Positions 1 to 9,665 of a stretch of 64,000 nucleotides of DNA are shown here, piece after piece. The notes under the pieces were generated by a model, which was not told the origin of the DNA, did not search any database, and saw only the letters and a program-made list of their open reading frames with translations. The stretch is taken from the NCBI RefSeq assembly GCF_963676275.1, contig NZ_OY781091.1, forward strand, positions 3,574,775-3,638,774, written 5' to 3'. The translations under genes were made by a program, and so were the position numbers. This DNA is from an uncultured Cohaesibacter sp. (GTDB lineage Bacteria; Pseudomonadota; Alphaproteobacteria; Rhizobiales; Cohaesibacteraceae). Positions within the stretch are counted from its first letter, which is position 1, and each line of letters opens with the position of its first letter.

Positions 1-28
1 AATCTGTTCAACGGATGAGGAGTGTTCC

Positions 29-178
29 ATGAAAATCGAAACCGACGACACTATGGGTGATCAATCGGACCAGCAGCCAGATCGTTTCGACTTCGGAATG
101 TGGCCGTCGCTGGCAGGGCTGATAGCCTGCGGCCTGATCATCTGGTTCATGTTCCATTTCGCAAATGGCAGCTATTAG
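29..178 (+). CDS. Small single-pass membrane protein, 49 aa
   Basis: This short reading frame runs from an ATG preceded by AGGAG six bases upstream to a TAG. The N-terminal half is polar and acidic (many Asp and Gln). A hydrophobic stretch follows from about residue 25 to 43 (LAGLIACGLIIWFMFHF), which should be one membrane helix, and the protein ends NGSY. I do not recognise a family. It lies 86 bases upstream of uxuA on the same strand and may share its transcript. The good ribosome site and the clean helix make it likely to be real. Its function is unknown. Confidence 0.6.
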   Translation: MKIETDDTMGDQSDQQPDRFDFGMWPSLAGLIACGLIIWFMFHFANGSY

Positions 179-264
179 CCCAACGCCCTTCCCCAACCCC
201 GCGCATGGTCCCGCAAGAGGCAAATTGCCCTTCCGGGGCCACTGGAAAGCATAAGGATCTATCC

Positions 265-1344
265 ATGTATCTTGGCGAACAACTTATCAGTCCAACAGAC
301 GAACGCTTGCGCCTGTCGGCCCAATTGGGCTGCGAGGGGATCGTGATCGACACTCGCCCCAACCCCGAGCTTCTGACCGGGGATGGTCTCTGGGACGCTG
401 CCAAAATCACGCAGCAGCGAAAATGGGTCGAAAGCTATGGCATGAGCTGCGATTGTCTTGCTCTGGATCTGGGCTCGCTGTTGCTTGACAGCCTGCGCAA
501 TCTGGAAAGGGCCAAGATCAGGGCCGCCCAGTTGCGCCAGCATATTCAGGCCGCAGGAGAAGGTGGCGTCAACATGGTCAAATTCACCGTGGCAATGGTC
601 GGCATCACCCGCACGGGCGTTGTCGATGGACGCGGCGGCATGAAATGCTCGACCTTCAAGGCCAGCGACTATGCGCCGGAGACCGACGCCCGCTTTTCCT
701 ATTGGGGCACGGTTTTGCCCGAAGATGGCGAAACCAAATCCGCCAGCCCCGTCTATGACAAGAGCAATCCGGAAACCGGCGGTCAGATGCTGGCAAATGA
801 AGCTGGCGGCATCAGCTTTGAAGAAGGCTGGCGGGCCATCGAATTCATGATCGACGAACTGTTGCCGACAGCGGAAAAGGCAGGCGTCAGACTTGCCTGC
901 CACCCGCATGACCCCGCCTATCCGCCGGAAGGCCTGAATGGCGTGCATCATGTGCTCGGCTCACTGGAGGGCATGAAACGCTTCATCGCACTGGCACCGG
1001 AAAGCCCCTCACTCGGCTTCAACTTCTGTCAGGGCACGATCGCTGAAATGTCCAGTGATCCCAATGCCATCGTTCTGCAAGCGATCCGCGAATTCGGCCC
1101 CAGACAAAAGATCTTCATGGTCCATTTCCGTAACATCAAGGGCGGCTATCTCGATTTCCGCGAAGCCATGCCCGACGAAGGCTCCGTCGATATGGCCGCA
1201 TCAATCAAGGCCTATCGCGAAGTCGGCTACAAGGGCATTCTCTGCCCCGACCATGTGCCCCTGTCCGATGTCGATCCGGGAAGAGAGCGCTTTTTCGCCT
1301 ATTGCCTTGGCTACACACGCGGCCTGTTGCAAACGATCAGCTAA
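265..1344 (+). CDS. uxuA: Mannonate dehydratase (UxuA family)
   Basis: Predicted to dehydrate D-mannonate to 2-keto-3-deoxygluconate in the cytoplasmic glucuronate branch of hexuronate breakdown. The 359-residue TIM-barrel protein carries family-typical stretches: HPHDPAYP near residue 210, GFNFCQGT near 250, the HFRNIKG metal-site region near 290 and PDEGSVDM followed by CPDHVPL toward the C-terminus. It is somewhat shorter than the E. coli enzyme (about 394 aa). The frame is open further upstream, but the ATG at 265 has an AAGGA seven bases before it and begins with the usual MYLGEQL-type N-terminus. A rho-independent terminator follows directly. The uxaA and uxaB genes for the galacturonate branch lie about 10 kb away. 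No CATCCnATG operator is visible upstream in this window. Confidence 0.88.
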   Translation: MYLGEQLISPTDERLRLSAQLGCEGIVIDTRPNPELLTGDGLWDAAKITQQRKWVESYGMSCDCLALDLGSLLLDSLRNLERAKIRAAQLRQHIQAAGEGGVNMVKFTVAMVGITRTGVVDGRGGMKCSTFKASDYAPETDARFSYWGTVLPEDGETKSASPVYDKSNPETGGQMLANEAGGISFEEGWRAIEFMIDELLPTAEKAGVRLACHPHDPAYPPEGLNGVHHVLGSLEGMKRFIALAPESPSLGFNFCQGTIAEMSSDPNAIVLQAIREFGPRQKIFMVHFRNIKGGYLDFREAMPDEGSVDMAASIKAYREVGYKGILCPDHVPLSDVDPGRERFFAYCLGYTRGLLQTIS

Positions 1345-1352
1345 CAACAAGA

Positions 1353-1382
1353 AAAAGCCCGCTTTACGCGGGCTTTTTTTCT
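1353..1382 (+). terminator. Rho-independent terminator after uxuA
   Basis: A GC-rich stem AAGCCCGC / GCGGGCTT with a short TTTAC loop is followed by a run of seven T. It begins about 10 bases after the uxuA stop codon. A-residues before the stem mean it may also act on the opposite strand, for the convergent permease gene. Confidence 0.9.
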
Positions 1383-1423
1383 TCTCAACCAACGCTTCAT
1401 GCTGCGGGCAGGCTCCACAAGAC

Positions 1424-2287
1424 CTAAAGAAAATAAAGGAAGACCGCCCCTGTCATGGCGATGGATATCGCAATCTTGAAGCTCCAGTCCTTGCTGCTTG
1501 CCCGCAAGCTCCTCGCCAGAAACATCGCAATCAGAATACCGAAAACACCGCGCATCGATTGCGCCACATTGGCCTTCAACACACCGGTGGTGATGAATCC
1601 CACCACCAGCAAATAGACCGCAATCACCCATGTCAGCCCGATCCAGCGGGCATCATAGACAATCCGCAAGGGTGCCTTGGTCATATAAAGCCCCGGAGCC
1701 GAGACGATGCCACAGAAGATATAGTTGGCAGAAATCAGAAGCGCGACCCGATGGAAAAGCGACAAATCGAGAAACCGGGTCGAGAAATGCGTCATTGCCG
1801 TATCGGAAAGCGCATAGCCGACGCTGGCAACAATCACGAACAGGGCTGGCCAAAGGTCAAGGCTCCCTGACCGTCGGGACAAGGCATAGCCCAGCAGCAG
1901 GATCAGGGCCGTGGCCAGCAACTGATGGGAGGACGGCAACCCCTGCCCCATGACCACCGCCATGACGGTCAAGGTGGGGATCTTCAGCGTCAACATGGGC
2001 GAGACGATCGACGCATCGCTCTTGCGGATGGCCAGGATAACAAAGAACTGCGCCACCGCATAAGGCGCATTGATCTTCACAAGGGAAATGAGATCTTCAG
2101 GGGCCAGATACTGCCATCCCCTCATCGCAAGGAAGGGAACAAGAACGATGAAAGCCATCGACACCTGCGTTGCAATCAGAATCTGGGTCGACCGGTAGGC
2201 ACTGGCCTGCTGGCATCTCTGTGTTGCAACATAATTCAGGGCCTGAAAGAAGGCCCCGAGCAGGCTGACCGACAATCCAAGAGACAT
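1424..2287 (-). CDS. DMT/EamA-type membrane transporter
   Basis: A 287-residue, very hydrophobic protein with about ten predicted membrane helices in two similar halves, the layout of drug/metabolite transporters (EamA family). The substrate cannot be told from sequence; relatives export amino acids, metabolites or drugs. It is transcribed on the minus strand and converges on uxuA, with the stop codon (TAG) about 40 bases beyond the uxuA terminator. The ATG at 2287 has no strong ribosome site. It is separated from the upstream minus-strand operon by about 320 bases that contain a terminator-like hairpin, so it probably has its own promoter. Confidence 0.75.
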   Translation of the reverse strand: MSLGLSVSLLGAFFQALNYVATQRCQQASAYRSTQILIATQVSMAFIVLVPFLAMRGWQYLAPEDLISLVKINAPYAVAQFFVILAIRKSDASIVSPMLTLKIPTLTVMAVVMGQGLPSSHQLLATALILLLGYALSRRSGSLDLWPALFVIVASVGYALSDTAMTHFSTRFLDLSLFHRVALLISANYIFCGIVSAPGLYMTKAPLRIVYDARWIGLTWVIAVYLLVVGFITTGVLKANVAQSMRGVFGILIAMFLARSLRASSKDWSFKIAISIAMTGAVFLYFL

Positions 2288-2503
2288 GCGCTGGGCTCAC
2301 TGGGAGAGAAGCAGCAAATGCTACAATGCATCTTCTCATCCCTCATGCGAGAGGATGATGTTTGTTCGCAAATTCTTGAGAAGAAAAGGAACGGCGAGGA
2401 AGCCGTTCCAGCCTATGTCAGATCAATTTCTCCTGTCAACGAAACAGGCATGACAAGCCGTAAAACGTCACAGAAAACAGACAATTAAGCCAAAAGGATA
2501 GCT

Positions 2504-2553
2504 CTTCCCCGACCTCTGAGCCGACAGGGCTCTCCGCATCGAGATCGGGGAAG
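2504..2553 (-). terminator. Hairpin terminator candidate after the ABC operon
   Basis: Arms CTTCCCCGACCTC (2504-2516) and GAGATCGGGGAAG (2541-2553) pair over 13 bases with one wobble, and an inner GAGCC/GGCTC stem adds to the fold. Read on the minus strand it lies about 55 bases after the end of the 2608-3180 gene and is followed by a weak T-rich stretch. The rest of 2288-2607 shows no gene. Confidence 0.5.
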
Positions 2554-2607
2554 AATGAGGCCGACCGGCGCTCATTTGAAGTGACGTGGATACGCTCACC
2601 GAGCGAT

Positions 2608-3180
2608 CTACGCCACGATCTTCATATGAAACAGCGCACCCGGATCCGCCGACATAAGCTTGGCAACCATGCCATGCTTGAAGGTCTGATAGGCTTTTTG
2701 CGTGGCGTCATCGCCCTTCCTTGGCTGGAACTGCTTGACCTGCGTGCGGAATTCCTCGGTGAAATAGCCATCCACCGGCCAGAGAGCGATCCGCTTGCCA
2801 CGATATTCAAACTCGAAATAGAAGCGTCCGATGAGTGCCTCTGGTGCCTCCATCGGCAGACCTTCGGTCTTGATCGTGATGTTATGGGCGTTGCGGGTGC
2901 TGCCGCGCAGCACAAGCTCGATGATGTCGGTCACACCCGGACCGGGGAATCCGACCTGAAGCTTCAGCTCGTTGCGTTCCATCGGCTCATCAGGTGACAG
3001 AGCCGCACTGGCGCGGGTCAGCATCTGGAACATCAGCGCCGAGGCGATGATCTGATCCGGACCGGCATAGCGGATGAAGTCTTCGCGTGTGAAGGCAAGC
3101 GGGCAATCGCCCTCTTTCAGCGCGACAACGGGGGCGTGGCGCGTCTGAACACCATACGGATTGGACTGTTGCATGGGCAT
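2608..3180 (-). CDS. Hypothetical protein linked to an ABC transporter, 190 aa
   Basis: I do not recognise this protein. It has no signal peptide or membrane helix, so it should be cytoplasmic. Visible stretches include DFIRYAGPDQIIASALMFQ in the N-terminal half and FYFEFEYRGKRIALWPVDGYF near the middle. The start ATG has GGAG six bases upstream and lies three bases after the stop of the substrate-binding protein gene, so it is the last gene of the permease-ATPase-binding protein operon. The linkage suggests it processes, senses or is induced with the imported compound. A search for co-occurrence with NMT1-type binding proteins would test whether the link is conserved. Confidence 0.7.
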   Translation of the reverse strand: MPMQQSNPYGVQTRHAPVVALKEGDCPLAFTREDFIRYAGPDQIIASALMFQMLTRASAALSPDEPMERNELKLQVGFPGPGVTDIIELVLRGSTRNAHNITIKTEGLPMEAPEALIGRFYFEFEYRGKRIALWPVDGYFTEEFRTQVKQFQPRKGDDATQKAYQTFKHGMVAKLMSADPGALFHMKIVA

Positions 3181-3183
3181 GGG

Positions 3184-4146
3184 TTACTCCATCGCACTTG
3201 GGGCAACGACGTCACTGATGTCAACCGGCCCCTTGATCAGGTCATTGGCGATGAGGAAGTCCATGTCATCCTTCATGCTGGCAAGATCGTCCTGATCAAG
3301 GCTCGTCGTGAAGCCTGCCCAGTCGGCCAGCTTGGTGGCGTCGTCTACGGAAATATTCTGCTCCTTGGCACCGAGCGCAATAGCCTCGGCGCGGTTGGCG
3401 TCGATATAGCTCTGGGCTTCCTTGTGCACCTTGATAACACGGGCCACCAGATCAGGATGCTCGGCAACAAAGTCAGGGCGGGCGGCAAGCACCAGCTTGG
3501 GCGTGACAAGGCCCTTGGCCGTGGTGATCACGTGAGCCCCTTCTTCCTCGGACTTGATGACCAGGGAAGCGGCCAGCAGGGCGGCGTCAACATTTCCCGA
3601 CAGCATGGCCGCGCGGGCCTTTGGCAGATCCATCGAGACGAAATTGACGTCACTTTGCTCAAGCCCGGCCTTGGCGATGGCTGCCACCAGCATCTGATGC
3701 AACACGGTGCCCTTCGGACCGGCGACCGTCTTGCCTTTGAGTTCAGCAACCGAGTTGGGGCCATCCTTGGCAGCGACCAGAGCGAAGGTCTCCGATGGAC
3801 GCGAGACGGCAGATATGATCTTGATCGGGTTGCCTGCGGCGGTGGCCATCAGCACCGAAGTGGAGTTCATCACCATGCCGAAATCGAGCGATCCAGCGGC
3901 CAGAGCCTGCGCCTGTTTGGCACCCGAGGTGATCTCGTGCCAGTTGATGGTGATGCCATCCTTTTCGAATTCCTTCTCAAGCCGTCCCTGCAGCTTGGTG
4001 ACCATGACCTGCAGATTGAAGGGCGATGTCACATAGGAGACGTTGATTTCCTTGACCTCGTCGGCAATAGCCGCTGCTGCGGACAGGGCAAGACCAAAGG
4101 CCGCGGCCAGAAGGGCCTTGATGCCAGTTTGAAGTGACTTCAGCAT
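3184..4146 (-). CDS. ABC transporter substrate-binding protein (NMT1/SsuA/TauA type)
   Basis: A 320-residue periplasmic binding protein. A signal peptide occupies about residues 1-29 (hydrophobic LLAAAFGLALSAAAA, then IADEV). The mature part shows the pattern of nitrate/sulfonate/taurine and thiamine-precursor binding proteins: an ITSGAKQAQALAAGSLDFG stretch near residue 90, a KGKTVAGPKGT stretch near 140 and a long helical C-terminal part. The ligand is not predictable from this. The start has GGAG seven bases upstream and overlaps the end of the ATPase gene by 7 bases. The order permease, ATPase, binding protein is typical of this transporter class. Confidence 0.88.
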   Translation of the reverse strand: MLKSLQTGIKALLAAAFGLALSAAAAIADEVKEINVSYVTSPFNLQVMVTKLQGRLEKEFEKDGITINWHEITSGAKQAQALAAGSLDFGMVMNSTSVLMATAAGNPIKIISAVSRPSETFALVAAKDGPNSVAELKGKTVAGPKGTVLHQMLVAAIAKAGLEQSDVNFVSMDLPKARAAMLSGNVDAALLAASLVIKSEEEGAHVITTAKGLVTPKLVLAARPDFVAEHPDLVARVIKVHKEAQSYIDANRAEAIALGAKEQNISVDDATKLADWAGFTTSLDQDDLASMKDDMDFLIANDLIKGPVDISDVVAPSAME

Positions 4147-4964
4147 GCGCTGACTCCTCCGTTTATGGGGGTGGTTGAATGAGAATTGGGCGTGCTTTCG
4201 CCGCGATGACTGACCAGTCCGCGCAAATGGCGCTGGATGGTGCGGATCTCGACCCCGTCCAGATCGCGAGGCCTTGGCAGGGCAATCGGAAAATCTTCAA
4301 TGATCCTGCCCTCAGCCATGACGACCACCCGGTCGGCCAGTTTGACCGCCTCTTCCAGATCATGGGTCACGAACAGGATGGTGCGAGGGCTTCGGGCCTG
4401 AAGGGCAAGCAGCAGCTCATGCATGTCCGCGCGCGTCAGGGCATCAAGCGAGGCAAAGGGCTCATCCATCAGCAACAGGGCGGGCTCCTGCAAGAGCGCG
4501 CGCCCAAGAGCAGCCCTCTGCGCCATGCCACCCGACAGGGCGGCGGGCCTGGCCTTGGCAAAGGCTGCAAGATCAAGTGCCCCGAGCATGTCTGCGACAC
4601 GTCTCAGTCTTTCTTTCCTGTCGAGTGTCTTCCGCGCTCGTAAGGCAAGCAGCAGATTCTGTTCAAGACTGGTCCATGGCAGCAGGCGGTGATCCTGAAA
4701 GACCACGGCACATTGCGCAGCAAGCCCAAGAGGCTGGATGCATCCCGCATCGGGGGCCACAAGCCCGGCTAGGCAATGCAGAAGGGTTGTCTTGCCACAT
4801 CCGGAACGGCCGATCAGCGCAACGATCTCGTTGGGGGCTATGCTGAGCGACAGCTCCTTGATGACAGTGTGACCGGCTGGCTTTGCGCTATTGTCGTCGG
4901 CCCGGACAAAGCGCTTGCTCACCCCCTTGATCTCGACGGGTGCCGTTGGGCTTCTCATGTCCAT
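4140..4964 (-). CDS. ABC transporter ATP-binding protein (SsuB/TauB type)
   Basis: The 274-residue ATPase that should power the importer formed with the neighbouring permease and binding protein. Walker A GRSGCGKTT is at residues 52-60, the Q-loop near VVFQDHRLLPW at 88-97, the signature LSGGM at 143-147, Walker B LLLMDEP at 163-169 and the switch His in FVTHDLEEA. The DHRLLPW sequence is typical of the nitrate/sulfonate/taurine subfamily. Its ATG overlaps the permease stop as ATGA. The extended C-terminal tail after the ABC fold is Ser/Thr-rich and unremarkable. Confidence 0.9.
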   Translation of the reverse strand: MDMRSPTAPVEIKGVSKRFVRADDNSAKPAGHTVIKELSLSIAPNEIVALIGRSGCGKTTLLHCLAGLVAPDAGCIQPLGLAAQCAVVFQDHRLLPWTSLEQNLLLALRARKTLDRKERLRRVADMLGALDLAAFAKARPAALSGGMAQRAALGRALLQEPALLLMDEPFASLDALTRADMHELLLALQARSPRTILFVTHDLEEAVKLADRVVVMAEGRIIEDFPIALPRPRDLDGVEIRTIQRHLRGLVSHRGESTPNSHSTTPINGGVSAC

Positions 4965-5815
4965 CAGAAGACACCCCCGAGCATACGCTGCCGGTCATCG
5001 GCTGGCAGCAGGCGGCGGAAGATGGCATCCAGCACCATGCCTGTAATGGCAATGACGACAATGCCAACGAAGATCCTGTCAGTCCGCGCCAATTGTTCGG
5101 AATCGAGGATGAGATAACCAAGCCCGGCGCTTGCAGCGATCAGCTCCGCCCCGACAAGGGCACGCCAGGCATAGCCAAAGCCAAGCCGCAAGCCGGTAGA
5201 AAGCCCCGCGCTCGCCCCCGGCACCAGCACAAAGCGGACGGTCTCCAGCTTGTTGAGGTTGAGGGTCTGAGCCATTTGCAAAAGTTTGGGATCAACCGTC
5301 TGCAGCGCCGTCAAGGCGGAAAGGTAGACGGGGAAGAAACTGGCAAGGATGATGACGGCGAGTTTTGACCCCTCCCCGATGCCGAACCACAGGATGAGCA
5401 GGGGAACCAGTGCCAGCGGCGGGATCACCCGGATGGCTTCGAGCGGCAGGAAGGTCATGCGCCGAATGAGCGGGAAGCGATAGTTGAGCGCCGCCAGCAG
5501 CAAGGCCGAAGACCCCGACAGCGCAAAGCCGACAAGCACCCGCATCAGACTCACCTCAATGTGCTCGGCGAGCAACCCCTTGCCCCAAAGATCCACGGCT
5601 GCGGTCCAGACTTCCACTGGTGGCGGCAGGAGATAGGCATTGAACCAGCCATACCGAGACCCAACGAGCCAGAGAAGGAATCCCAGCACAGGCAGAATGA
5701 GCAAGGCTGCAAAGGATGCATATCCCGGCTTGGCAACAATGCCTTTCAGTCGCGTTGGTCTCATGGAAGATAAGCGCACCAGATCTCCCCTTCCCCATAC
5801 CCCGGAGCGGGGCAT
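4964..5815 (-). CDS. ABC transporter permease (SsuC/TauC type)
   Basis: A 283-residue inner-membrane subunit with about six helices. The permease motif that contacts the ATPase lies around ALVGAELIAASAGLGYLI, the EAA-type loop of this subfamily (about residues 220-240). It is the first gene of the minus-strand ABC operon and overlaps the ATPase gene by 4 bases. The start is uncertain: neither the ATG at 5815 nor the in-frame ATG at 5764 (which begins MRPTRLKG) has a clear ribosome site. The inner start would remove 17 residues and leave the first helix intact. Confidence 0.85.
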   Translation of the reverse strand: MPRSGVWGRGDLVRLSSMRPTRLKGIVAKPGYASFAALLILPVLGFLLWLVGSRYGWFNAYLLPPPVEVWTAAVDLWGKGLLAEHIEVSLMRVLVGFALSGSSALLLAALNYRFPLIRRMTFLPLEAIRVIPPLALVPLLILWFGIGEGSKLAVIILASFFPVYLSALTALQTVDPKLLQMAQTLNLNKLETVRFVLVPGASAGLSTGLRLGFGYAWRALVGAELIAASAGLGYLILDSEQLARTDRIFVGIVVIAITGMVLDAIFRRLLPADDRQRMLGGVF

Positions 5816-5980
5816 TGGAAGCGGATGAAATTAATCTTGAATATTTTACTCAGGTATAGCCAATTAATTTCTTGAGTCAATAATTCAAGTTAATTTCTGT
5901 ACAGCAGATCTGTCGCAGCAACCAGCCTTTTTTCTGTTGGCACGCGACCAAGTCAGAAGGTAGGGACCAAGGCGAAACGA

Positions 5981-6012
5981 GAAAGGGCGGACTGTCTTGC
6001 AACAGCCCGCCC
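5981..6012 (-). terminator. Terminator after the zinc alcohol dehydrogenase
   Basis: Read on the minus strand, GGGCGGGCTGT and ACAGTCCGCCC pair (11 bp with one wobble) around a six-base loop, followed by TTTCTC. It lies about 60 bases past the dehydrogenase stop codon. Confidence 0.65.
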
Positions 6013-6072
6013 CTATCAGTTGATAGTGCTTCTATTCTTGTGCGGGGACGTAAAGCGCCCGGAAGCCGAAAA

Positions 6073-7089
6073 TTAGAGTTCGACCACCAGCTTGAGAACA
6101 TCATTCTTGTTGGCTTCCCAATATGGCAGGGCATCAGCGGCCTGATCCATCGGGAAGGTTTTGGTGATCAGGCTGTCCATCTTGTCGCCGATCTTGAGCA
6201 GAGCCTCGATCACCGCATCAAAGTCCGGACGCATTGCGTTGCGAGAGCCCATGATATCCAGTTCCTTGAGGTTGAAGAATTTTGTCTCATAGGTAACCGG
6301 AGCCTTGGAATAGCCGACATAGACAACGCGACCACAGAAGCAGGCAACATCGATTGCAGTGGTGAAGGTGATGGGCAGGCCAACGGCTTCGATAACGACA
6401 TTGGCACCGTGATTGTCGGTCAGTTCATTGACCTTCGCAACCAGCGCTTCACCACTCAGGGTGAGGAACTCACTGGCGCCAACGAGCTTGGCGATCTCTT
6501 CCTTTTCCGGGCTGACATCAACGGCAATGACGCGCGCACCACGCGCAGCAGCGCCCATGATGGCGCCCACACCGATCATGCCGCAGCCCATCACGACAAC
6601 GGTGTCGCTGGCTTCAACCCGACCGCGGGATACCGCATGAAAACCGACAGATAGCGGCTCGACCAGAACCTGCCGTTTCGGCGTCAGGCTTTCATTCGGC
6701 ACGACACAGTCGGCACGAATGACCATCTTCTCGCGCAGGGCACCATCGCGCTGAACACCGAGCGTTTCATTATAGCGGCAGGCATTCGGGCGACCGGCGC
6801 GACAGCTGCTGCAATGGCCACAAGCGGAATAGGGCCAGAGAATGACCGACTGGCCAATCTTGATCTCATCACCGACATTCGCACCCTTTTCAACGACAAA
6901 ACCGGACGCTTCATGCCCGGGAATACGAGGCAGCTGAACCAGAGGATTCTTGCCCATATATGTGTTGAGGTCACTGCCGCAGAAACCCACATAGGCAATG
7001 TCAACCAGAACATCATCCGGTCCCATGGTCATCGGCTCGACGTCGCGAAGCTCGTTCTTTTCCGCGTCAACAATGCAAAGTGCTTTCAT
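6073..7089 (-). CDS. Zinc-dependent medium-chain alcohol dehydrogenase
   Basis: A 338-residue cytoplasmic NAD(P)-dependent dehydrogenase resembling L-galactonate/L-idonate/sorbitol dehydrogenases. Catalytic zinc ligands are Cys37 (in CGSD), His59-Glu60 (PGHE) and probably Glu144 (VEPLS). Structural zinc ligands are Cys90, Cys93, Cys96 and Cys104. The Rossmann glycine motif GCGMIGVGA starts near residue 168. SRNAMRPDF near the C-terminus is shared with L-galactonate-type dehydrogenases. The frame is open to 7293, but the ATG at 7089 has AAGGAG seven bases upstream. Divergence from the GntR gene across a multi-site operator suggests a role in hexuronate or hexonate oxidation. The exact substrate is inference. 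Confidence 0.85.
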   Translation of the reverse strand: MKALCIVDAEKNELRDVEPMTMGPDDVLVDIAYVGFCGSDLNTYMGKNPLVQLPRIPGHEASGFVVEKGANVGDEIKIGQSVILWPYSACGHCSSCRAGRPNACRYNETLGVQRDGALREKMVIRADCVVPNESLTPKRQVLVEPLSVGFHAVSRGRVEASDTVVVMGCGMIGVGAIMGAAARGARVIAVDVSPEKEEIAKLVGASEFLTLSGEALVAKVNELTDNHGANVVIEAVGLPITFTTAIDVACFCGRVVYVGYSKAPVTYETKFFNLKELDIMGSRNAMRPDFDAVIEALLKIGDKMDSLITKTFPMDQAADALPYWEANKNDVLKLVVEL

Positions 7090-7400
7090 CACTTTTCTCC
7101 TTTGCGATTTATTCTTCCAGAGCAGAAATCCGCTCTTTTGTTCTGGTCCTGATTTTTCATGCCTGAGCGGGAAGCCGGACAGCTTCGCCACATCCGGAGG
7201 GCAGTGACGAAAGCCGTCGCTCGGGAGGAAACTGCGGCCCCATACGCGCATCACAGCGCTCATAAAGGAGCCGGGCCTCAACCGCTCAGGCATGTCTGAT
7301 AGGTCGAACTGCTTATTTTCCGACCAATTCCCAAATAGCTCCCATGTTTCCGTGCAAAACTAGTGAATTTCGCGTCAAAAATGTAAAATTACATTCGATT

Positions 7401-7439
7401 GATGGGATGTTTATCCCATAAACATGGGATGAATGTCAA
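7401..7439. promoter_or_regulatory. Three-site operator cluster between dehydrogenase and gntR
   Basis: Three copies of a 7-bp core, ATGGGAT (7402-7408), ATCCCAT (7413-7419) and ATGGGAT (7424-7430), are spaced exactly 11 bp apart and alternate in orientation, so neighbouring copies form inverted repeats. The third copy sits in CATGGGATG, the reverse complement of the CATCCCATG found upstream of dctP and uxaA. A TTGACA on the minus strand (7439-7434) could be the -35 box of the dehydrogenase. This is probably the main autoregulatory site of the GntR protein. Confidence 0.65.
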
Positions 7440-7484
7440 TATAAAGACGAAAGCAATGCAAAAAATCTGGTAGAATTTACCAAT

Positions 7485-7495
7485 TGATGGGATCA
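7485..7495. promoter_or_regulatory. Additional hexuronate operator TGATGGGATCA
   Basis: A perfect TGAT-GGG-ATCA palindrome containing the same ATGGGAT core. Its centre (7490) is 74 bp from the middle site of the upstream cluster (7416), the same spacing seen for the operator pairs of dctP and uxaA. It overlaps the furthest-upstream possible gntR start, which supports a downstream start at 7559. Confidence 0.5.
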
Positions 7496-7558
7496 TTGAC
7501 TTATAACCGCAAATTGGTAATGTTGATCGAGCGAAATCGGAATGAGGTACCCACGCAC

Positions 7559-8281
7559 ATGAGCAGCCCAAAGGTAGATCTGGCTATTTCACTGGTTCAG
7601 GATTTGATTCGATCTGGCAAAATCAAACCCGGAGATCGCCTGCCGAATGAGGCTGAGTTTTCCACTCAACTCGGTGTGTCGCGCAACTCTCTGCGCGAAG
7701 CGGTTCGTGCCATGAGCGCCATGAAAATTCTTGAAGCCAGACAAGGAGATGGCACCTATGTCTCCGGTCTGGATCCGGCCCAGATGATCGAAACCCTGCG
7801 TTTCGCTGTCGATGTCTCAGGCCCCGAAGCGGTTCTGTGGTTCCTCGAAATCCGCGTCCTGATGGAGCTGCACACAACAGCCATAGCCGCAGCCCGACGC
7901 ACAAAATCCGATCTGGACCGCCTCAAGCAATGCCATCAGGCCATGCTCAAGGCCGAAGATACCGACACGCTGCTCAAGAAGGATTCCGAGTTCCATCACA
8001 TCATCGCCGAGACAACCAAGAATCCGATCATGATTTCCCTGCTCAATGTGGTTTCCGCGCCGGGCCTGAGGGCACGCATCTGGCGCAACCGCATGACCGA
8101 CAGCGCAACCAACAATCTGCGCATCGAGCATGAAGAGGTGCTCAACCGCATCGAAGCGCAGGACGTCGAAGGCGCCAAATATGCCATGTATGCCCATGTC
8201 AGCGGCGTTCAGAGCTGGGTTAGAAACAATCCCGATTTCTTTTCCGCTTCCGAAGAGCCCCAAAGCTCGACCAAAAAGTAA
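7559..8281 (+). CDS. GntR/FadR-family regulator, probable hexuronate repressor
   Basis: A 240-residue transcription factor. The N-terminal winged helix-turn-helix spans about residues 5-72, with PGDRLPNEAEFSTQLGVSRNSLREAVRAM and the wing ARQGDGTYV. The C-terminal part is an all-helical FCD ligand domain with the likely metal-binding pattern D..FH..I (DSEFHHIIAE) and later histidines. Its position between hexuronate genes, with four operator-like palindromes in its own upstream region and the same palindrome before dctP and uxaA, points to a UxuR/ExuR-like repressor. The frame is open from 7484 (TTG) and 7487 (ATG), but those starts lie on an operator. The ATG at 7559 has GAGG eleven bases upstream and fits the domain boundary. 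Confidence 0.85.
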   Translation: MSSPKVDLAISLVQDLIRSGKIKPGDRLPNEAEFSTQLGVSRNSLREAVRAMSAMKILEARQGDGTYVSGLDPAQMIETLRFAVDVSGPEAVLWFLEIRVLMELHTTAIAAARRTKSDLDRLKQCHQAMLKAEDTDTLLKKDSEFHHIIAETTKNPIMISLLNVVSAPGLRARIWRNRMTDSATNNLRIEHEEVLNRIEAQDVEGAKYAMYAHVSGVQSWVRNNPDFFSASEEPQSSTKK

Positions 8282-8329
8282 TTCGGCAAGCATCAGACTG
8301 GCCCAAGGCCGCAGCCAGCAAGGCTGACA

Positions 8330-8363
8330 AAAAAGCCCCGCAGAACGATCTGCGGGGCTTTTT
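8330..8363. terminator. Bidirectional terminator between gntR and the TRAP operon
   Basis: A 14-bp perfect stem, AAAAAGCCCCGCAG and CTGCGGGGCTTTTT, surrounds a six-base loop. A-run and T-run on the two sides let it work in both directions. It lies between the convergent gntR (plus) and TRAP large permease (minus) genes. Confidence 0.9.
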
Positions 8364-8381
8364 GTTTGATGCCATATCTCG

Positions 8382-9661
<1,280 letters not shown>

Positions 9662-9665
<4 letters not shown>

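Noticed and set aside
3136-4137. 333-codon plus-strand frame opposite the ABC binding protein
   Set aside because: Antisense of a binding-protein gene with a clear signal peptide; no ribosome site.
7484-7558. Upstream start (TTG 7484 or ATG 7487) for the GntR regulator
   Set aside because: These codons overlap an operator palindrome and lack a ribosome site; the ATG at 7559 fits the domain better.
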